From 73-13 sp035556075 (lineage in GTDB: Bacteria; Actinomycetota; Actinomycetes; Actinomycetales; Microbacteriaceae), in the NCBI GenBank assembly GCA_035556075.1, contig DATMFQ010000012.1:9791-73790 (forward strand): DNA of 64,000 bases. The letters run 5' to 3'. This document shows positions 61,673-64,000 of this stretch, piece after piece (position 1 is the first letter of the stretch; every line of letters begins with the position of its first letter). Under the pieces are notes generated by a model. That model was given only the letters and a program-made list of their open reading frames with translations. It searched no databases and had not been told where the DNA came from. The position numbers and the translations under genes were made by a program.

Positions 61673-62653
61673 GTGTCCGCGGTCGAACCCGTTGTGCGCC
61701 CCGCTACCGGGCCACAAGCGCGCGTGCTCCCCGTCGTGAACCGGACGATCGGCGACTCCGACCTCTCGGTGCCGCCCATTGCACTCGGCGCGAAGGTGTT
61801 CGGCTGGCTCGTCGACGACGCCGAGGCCAAGCGCATGCTCGATATCTTCGTCGACGGCGGGGGCGCGTTCATCGACACGGCGGACTCCTACTCGGGTGGG
61901 CGCAGCGAAACGATCATCGGCTCCTGGCTCGCCACCCACGGTCACCGCGAGTCGGTGACGATCGCGACGAAGATCGGCAAGTCCATGGCCCACCCGGGGC
62001 TGTCGGCCCAGGCGATCGCCGGTGCGGTCGAGGACTCGCTGCGTCGGCTCCGCGTCGACACCATCGACCTGCTGTTCCTCCACATCGACGACCCCACGGT
62101 CCCGTTCGAGGAGACGCTGCTCGCCGTCGACCGGCTCATCCGTGAGGGCAAGGTCCGCTGGTTCGGCGGCTCCGATCATCGTGGGGAGCGCCTGCTCGAG
62201 GCACGCGTCGCCTGTGCGCTGATGGGCGTCGCGCCGCTCATCGCGGTGCAGCAGGACTACTCGCTCATGCACCGTGCGGCATATGAGCGAGACATGGCCC
62301 CGATCGCCGCATCACAGCACCTCGGTGTGCTGCCGCGGTTCGCGCTCGCTGCCGGATTCCTCTCCGGGGAGTACCGCAGCCGCGCCGACATCCGGGATGC
62401 CCAGCGCGCCGAGGAGCTCACGACGTACCTGCATCGGCGGGGCCTGCGCGTGCTCGGCACGCTCGAAGACGTCGCGGACGCGCAGGGCGTGTCGATGGCG
62501 ACCGCCGCGATCGCCTGGCTGCTCACGAAGCCGGACGTGGTGGCACCGATCGTGTCACCGACGAAGCCGCAGCACGTCGCCGAGATGCTTGCGGCCCCCG
62601 CGATCGCGCTCACCCGGCAGCAGGTCGCCGACCTCGACGCCGCATCCGCCTGA
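61673..62653 (+). CDS. Aldo/keto reductase
   Basis: 326 residues; GAAGGGAG before the GTG. (beta/alpha)8 barrel with GAKVFGW, catalytic Asp/Tyr in DTADSYSGG, Lys in IATKIGKSM and a His-like LHIDDPTVPF. NADPH-binding end: RRGLRVLGTLEDVADAQGVSMATAAIAWLL and PTKPQHVAEML. Member of the YajO/Tas-like group. Substrate not predictable. About 90 bp after pnp with a weak -10-like TACTCT in the gap. Confidence 0.85.
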   Translation: MSAVEPVVRPATGPQARVLPVVNRTIGDSDLSVPPIALGAKVFGWLVDDAEAKRMLDIFVDGGGAFIDTADSYSGGRSETIIGSWLATHGHRESVTIATKIGKSMAHPGLSAQAIAGAVEDSLRRLRVDTIDLLFLHIDDPTVPFEETLLAVDRLIREGKVRWFGGSDHRGERLLEARVACALMGVAPLIAVQQDYSLMHRAAYERDMAPIAASQHLGVLPRFALAAGFLSGEYRSRADIRDAQRAEELTTYLHRRGLRVLGTLEDVADAQGVSMATAAIAWLLTKPDVVAPIVSPTKPQHVAEMLAAPAIALTRQQVADLDAASA

Positions 62654-62662
62654 TCCCGCGGG

Positions 62663-62674
62663 TAGGCTCGTGCG
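62663..62674 (+). promoter_or_regulatory. Leaderless-type promoter of the M16 peptidase gene (TAGGCT, 6 nt before GTG)
   Basis: TAGGCT at 62663-62668, then 6 nt, then GTG 62675. Confidence 0.5.
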
Positions 62675-64000
62675 GTGCCTGCCGTGGAACTGCCGATCGA
62701 TCTGCCGGAGCTGCGTGTCGAGACGGGCGGTGGGCAGGTCGCCCGCACACTGCACCCCTCGGGACTCCGAATTCTCAGTGAGCGCATGCCCGGCGCGGCA
62801 TCCGTGACGATCGGCTTCTGGATCTCCGCCGGTTCCCGTGACGAGGCGGCGGGCGCGTACGGCTCGACGCACTTCCTCGAGCACCTGCTCTTCAAGGGGA
62901 CCGCGGGCCGCTCCGCCCTCGATATCGCGGTCGCCTATGACTCGGTCGGCGGGGACCACAACGCGGCGACGGCGAAGGAATACACCTGCTACTACGCCCG
63001 CGTGCGGGATCGGGACCTGCCGATGGCCGTTGACGTGCTCGCCGACATGATCGCCGCCTCCCGGATCGACCCGGAAGAGTTCGAACTCGAGCGCGGCGTC
63101 ATCCTCGAGGAGCTCGCCATGGCCGACGACGACCCGGCGGATGTCGCGGGGGAGCGATTCGCCGAGGCGGTCTTCGGCGACCACCCGCTCGGCCGGCCGA
63201 TCGGCGGCAGCCCCGAGTCGATCCGCGCGGTGGATCGCGACCGGGTCTACGCGCACTACGAGGCCCACTATCGGCCGGACGAACTGGTCGTCGTCGCGGC
63301 CGGGGCGGTCGACCACGACTGGCTCGTTGACGCGCTCGTCACCTCGCTGGCGCGCTACGGCTGGGATCTCGACGCGAGCGGGGCCCCGCGGCCGCGCCGT
63401 GACACCGGTGCGGTGGCGCTCGTCCCAGCGACGGCAGTGGTCGCGGTCGACCGCCCGCTCGAACAGGTCTCTGTCGAGATCGGCATGCCGGCGGATCGAC
63501 TGACCAGTGGCGAGCGACCCGTCTACGCGGTCATGAATGCGGTGCTCGGCGGGGGCATGTCGTCGCGACTGTTCCAAGAGGTGCGCGAGAAGCGGGGGCT
63601 CGCCTACGGCATCTACAGCTCGTGGCACCCGTACTCGGACGCCGGCGAATTCGCCGTGTCGGCGTCGTGTACCCCCGGCAAGCTCGGGGAGCTGCGGCGG
63701 GTCGTCGGCGCCGAGCTCGACCGGATCGCGAGCGAGCCGATCGCCGAGGAGGAGCGCGCCCGCGTCGTCGGCCAGCTGGTCGGTGGCTCGGCGCTCGGCC
63801 TCGAGAGCACGAGTGCCCGGATGAACCGCCTGGCCCGGTCGGAACTGCAGCTCGGCCGCTATCTCGACCTCGACTCGGCCACCGCGGAGATCGAGGCAGT
63901 GACGGCTGACCAGGTGCAGGCGCTGGCCGCCCGACTCGTCGCCGCGCCCCGCGTCGTCGTCGGCGTCGGCCCGGTCACCGAGGAGGACCTTGCCCGCTGA
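62675..64000 (+). CDS. M16-family zinc peptidase (insulinase/MPP-like)
   Basis: 441 residues, complete; the stop is the last codon of the window. Inverted zinc motif HFLEH (66-70) in STHFLEHLLFKGT, with the third ligand Glu in the downstream ELERGVILEELAMADDDP segment. C-terminal half: GGGMSSRLFQEVREKRGLAYGIYS, the usual RGLAY motif. In actinobacteria this gene commonly follows pnp, and dapB often comes next. Degrades short peptides in the cytosol; exact role unknown. Confidence 0.92.
   Translation: MPAVELPIDLPELRVETGGGQVARTLHPSGLRILSERMPGAASVTIGFWISAGSRDEAAGAYGSTHFLEHLLFKGTAGRSALDIAVAYDSVGGDHNAATAKEYTCYYARVRDRDLPMAVDVLADMIAASRIDPEEFELERGVILEELAMADDDPADVAGERFAEAVFGDHPLGRPIGGSPESIRAVDRDRVYAHYEAHYRPDELVVVAAGAVDHDWLVDALVTSLARYGWDLDASGAPRPRRDTGAVALVPATAVVAVDRPLEQVSVEIGMPADRLTSGERPVYAVMNAVLGGGMSSRLFQEVREKRGLAYGIYSSWHPYSDAGEFAVSASCTPGKLGELRRVVGAELDRIASEPIAEEERARVVGQLVGGSALGLESTSARMNRLARSELQLGRYLDLDSATAEIEAVTADQVQALAARLVAAPRVVVGVGPVTEEDLAR

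Overview
The window is high-GC DNA (about 70% G+C by impression) with dense genes, many GTG starts and ATGA stop/start overlaps. It carries an FHA-FtsK type VII ATPase, a CE1758-type flavin monooxygenase, a DUF5302 protein and an actinobacterial-type IF2. This points to an actinobacterium, most likely Micrococcales (Microbacteriaceae-like). The genus cannot be read from the sequence. No rRNA, tRNA, CRISPR array or insertion sequence was found.

Layout. (1) 1-16.5 kb is a catabolic region: the end of a sugar-type ABC permease, its lipoprotein binding protein, an SMP-30 lactonase, two SnoaL-fold proteins and a fused DhaK-DhaL kinase. After a bidirectional terminator come a LigM-like (GcvT-fold) O-demethylase facing LysR and AraC regulators, then CMD, HIBADH and ALDH genes, and an operon of FAH hydrolase, SnoaL, extradiol dioxygenase, CMD and a two-subunit CoA-transferase. 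The set looks like uptake and ring-cleavage catabolism of an oxygenated or methoxylated aromatic (or aryl glycoside); the substrate is unknown. (2) 16.5-25.8 kb holds ridA and the housekeeping genes ispG, proS, nusA, ylxR, infB, rbfA. (3) 25.8-34.4 kb holds mutY, a ketopantoate reductase and a compact type VII-like locus (three-ATPase EccC-like protein, WXG100-like protein, small helical protein, alpha/beta-hydrolase with a helical N-terminus). (4) 34.4-37.1 kb holds truB, two small membrane proteins and ribF. (5) 37.1-44.5 kb holds a GlcD-type oxidase and a GntR-controlled TRAP operon with a consensus promoter inside a 35-bp palindrome, then an M20 peptidase. (6) 44.5-59.1 kb holds an SNF2 helicase, hydrolase, glycosyltransferase, PrsW protease, HelD-like ATPase, two YhhN paralogues flanking rpsO, a flavin monooxygenase followed by a remnant of its reductase, a NIPSNAP protein, TetR and an MMPL transporter. 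(7) 59.1-64 kb holds pnp behind a long structured leader, an aldo/keto reductase and an M16 peptidase.

The translation/RNA genes infB-rbfA / truB-ribF / rpsO / pnp / M16 form a backbone that is usually tighter; here it is split by three accessory blocks. Two window-wide patterns stand out. The 7-mer GAATGCG (either strand) is strongly over-represented. At least sixteen genes on both strands have a TAnnnT -10 hexamer ending 6-7 nt before their start codon, as expected for leaderless mRNAs.
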